From NCBI RefSeq assembly GCF_003364115.1, contig NZ_NXLL01000022.1:1-36962 (forward strand): a stretch of 36,962 bases of DNA. The letters are read 5' to 3'. The notes below the pieces were generated by a model that made no database searches, had not been told where the DNA came from, and saw nothing but the letters and a program-made list of their open reading frames with translations. Shown piece after piece: positions 36,872-36,962 of the stretch. The stretch's first letter is position 1; every line of letters begins with the position of its first letter. The position numbers and the translations under genes were made by a program. This DNA comes from Helicobacter sp. MIT 00-7814 (GTDB taxonomy: Bacteria > Campylobacterota > Campylobacteria > Campylobacterales > Helicobacteraceae).

Positions 36872-36962
36872 TATCCCTGCATCGACCTACATTCCCACAC
36901 TTGCAAAGTGCAGTATCATCAGCGAAGAGGAGCTTAACTGCCAGGTTCGGAATGGAGCTGGG
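36872..36962 (-). rRNA. rrf: 5S ribosomal RNA, 3' part (runs off the window)
   Basis: The reverse complement reads as the interior and 3' portion of 5S rRNA: CCAGCTCCATTCCGAACCTGG, the CCGAAC loop, and TGGGAATGTAGGTCG near the 3' end. The 5' end lies beyond 36962. The exact 3' end is set by eye at about 36872-36877 and is uncertain. It points toward hsdM, so the hsd locus lies downstream of an rRNA operon end. Confidence 0.85.

Overview
The window looks like chromosome of a non-pylori (probably enterohepatic) Helicobacter. Several gene blocks match Helicobacter pylori gene order as I remember it: tgt / TrkA-like protein / aroB / mscS / mtaB / ftsH-like (HP0281-HP0286), ferredoxin / ppx / waaC (HP0277-HP0279), purA / FliJ-like / MgtE_N-like (HP0255-HP0257) and recJ / rluA (HP0348-HP0347). 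Moderate-low GC, many TTG/GTG starts, tight 1-4 nt overlaps and TATAAT -10 boxes without a clear -35 box fit the same group.

Layout. 1-5469: a methyltransferase fused to half a specificity subunit, a hexapeptide acyltransferase, uppS, prfB (no programmed frameshift), an SDR oxidoreductase and a reverse-strand membrane protein. 5638-13092: a forward series with a HisZ-like protein, purA, a FliJ-like coiled-coil protein, a secreted MgtE_N-like protein, a TsaB-like protein, thrB, recJ and rluA. 13109-21681: a compact reverse-strand operon (TrkA-like, aroB, mscS with a histidine-rich tail, mtaB, an FtsH-like AAA protein without its protease zinc site, an esterase and a small unknown). 21756-25214 forward: tgt, fmt and mrp; the tgt-fmt gap holds a cluster of GC-rich hairpins. 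25277-26284 reverse: a Gfo/Idh/MocA oxidoreductase. 26338-30139 forward: a degenerate TrpC-like barrel protein, ferredoxin, ppx and waaC. 30168-36641 reverse: a small lipoprotein and an AT-richer type I restriction-modification locus. The window ends in the 3' part of a 5S rRNA gene on the reverse strand.

The restriction locus is the main accessory region. hsdM is intact, but hsdS is frameshifted at an A8 tract, the linked AAA ATPase has one in-frame amber codon, and hsdR stops after about half its normal length. Read literally it is a restriction-dead locus; the A8 tract could make the specificity subunit switchable. The other notable items are the FtsH-like pseudoprotease, the M plus half-S fusion with altered methyltransferase motifs, the compensating hairpins between tgt and fmt, and a strong enrichment of the word GATTCT/AGAATC that is much weaker inside the restriction island.

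I saw no tRNA gene, CRISPR array, transposase or phage gene. No gene-free stretch exceeds 300 bases. The longest are 36642-36871 (hsdM leader and the 5S flank), 5470-5681 (divergent promoters) and 22944-23129 (hairpin cluster).
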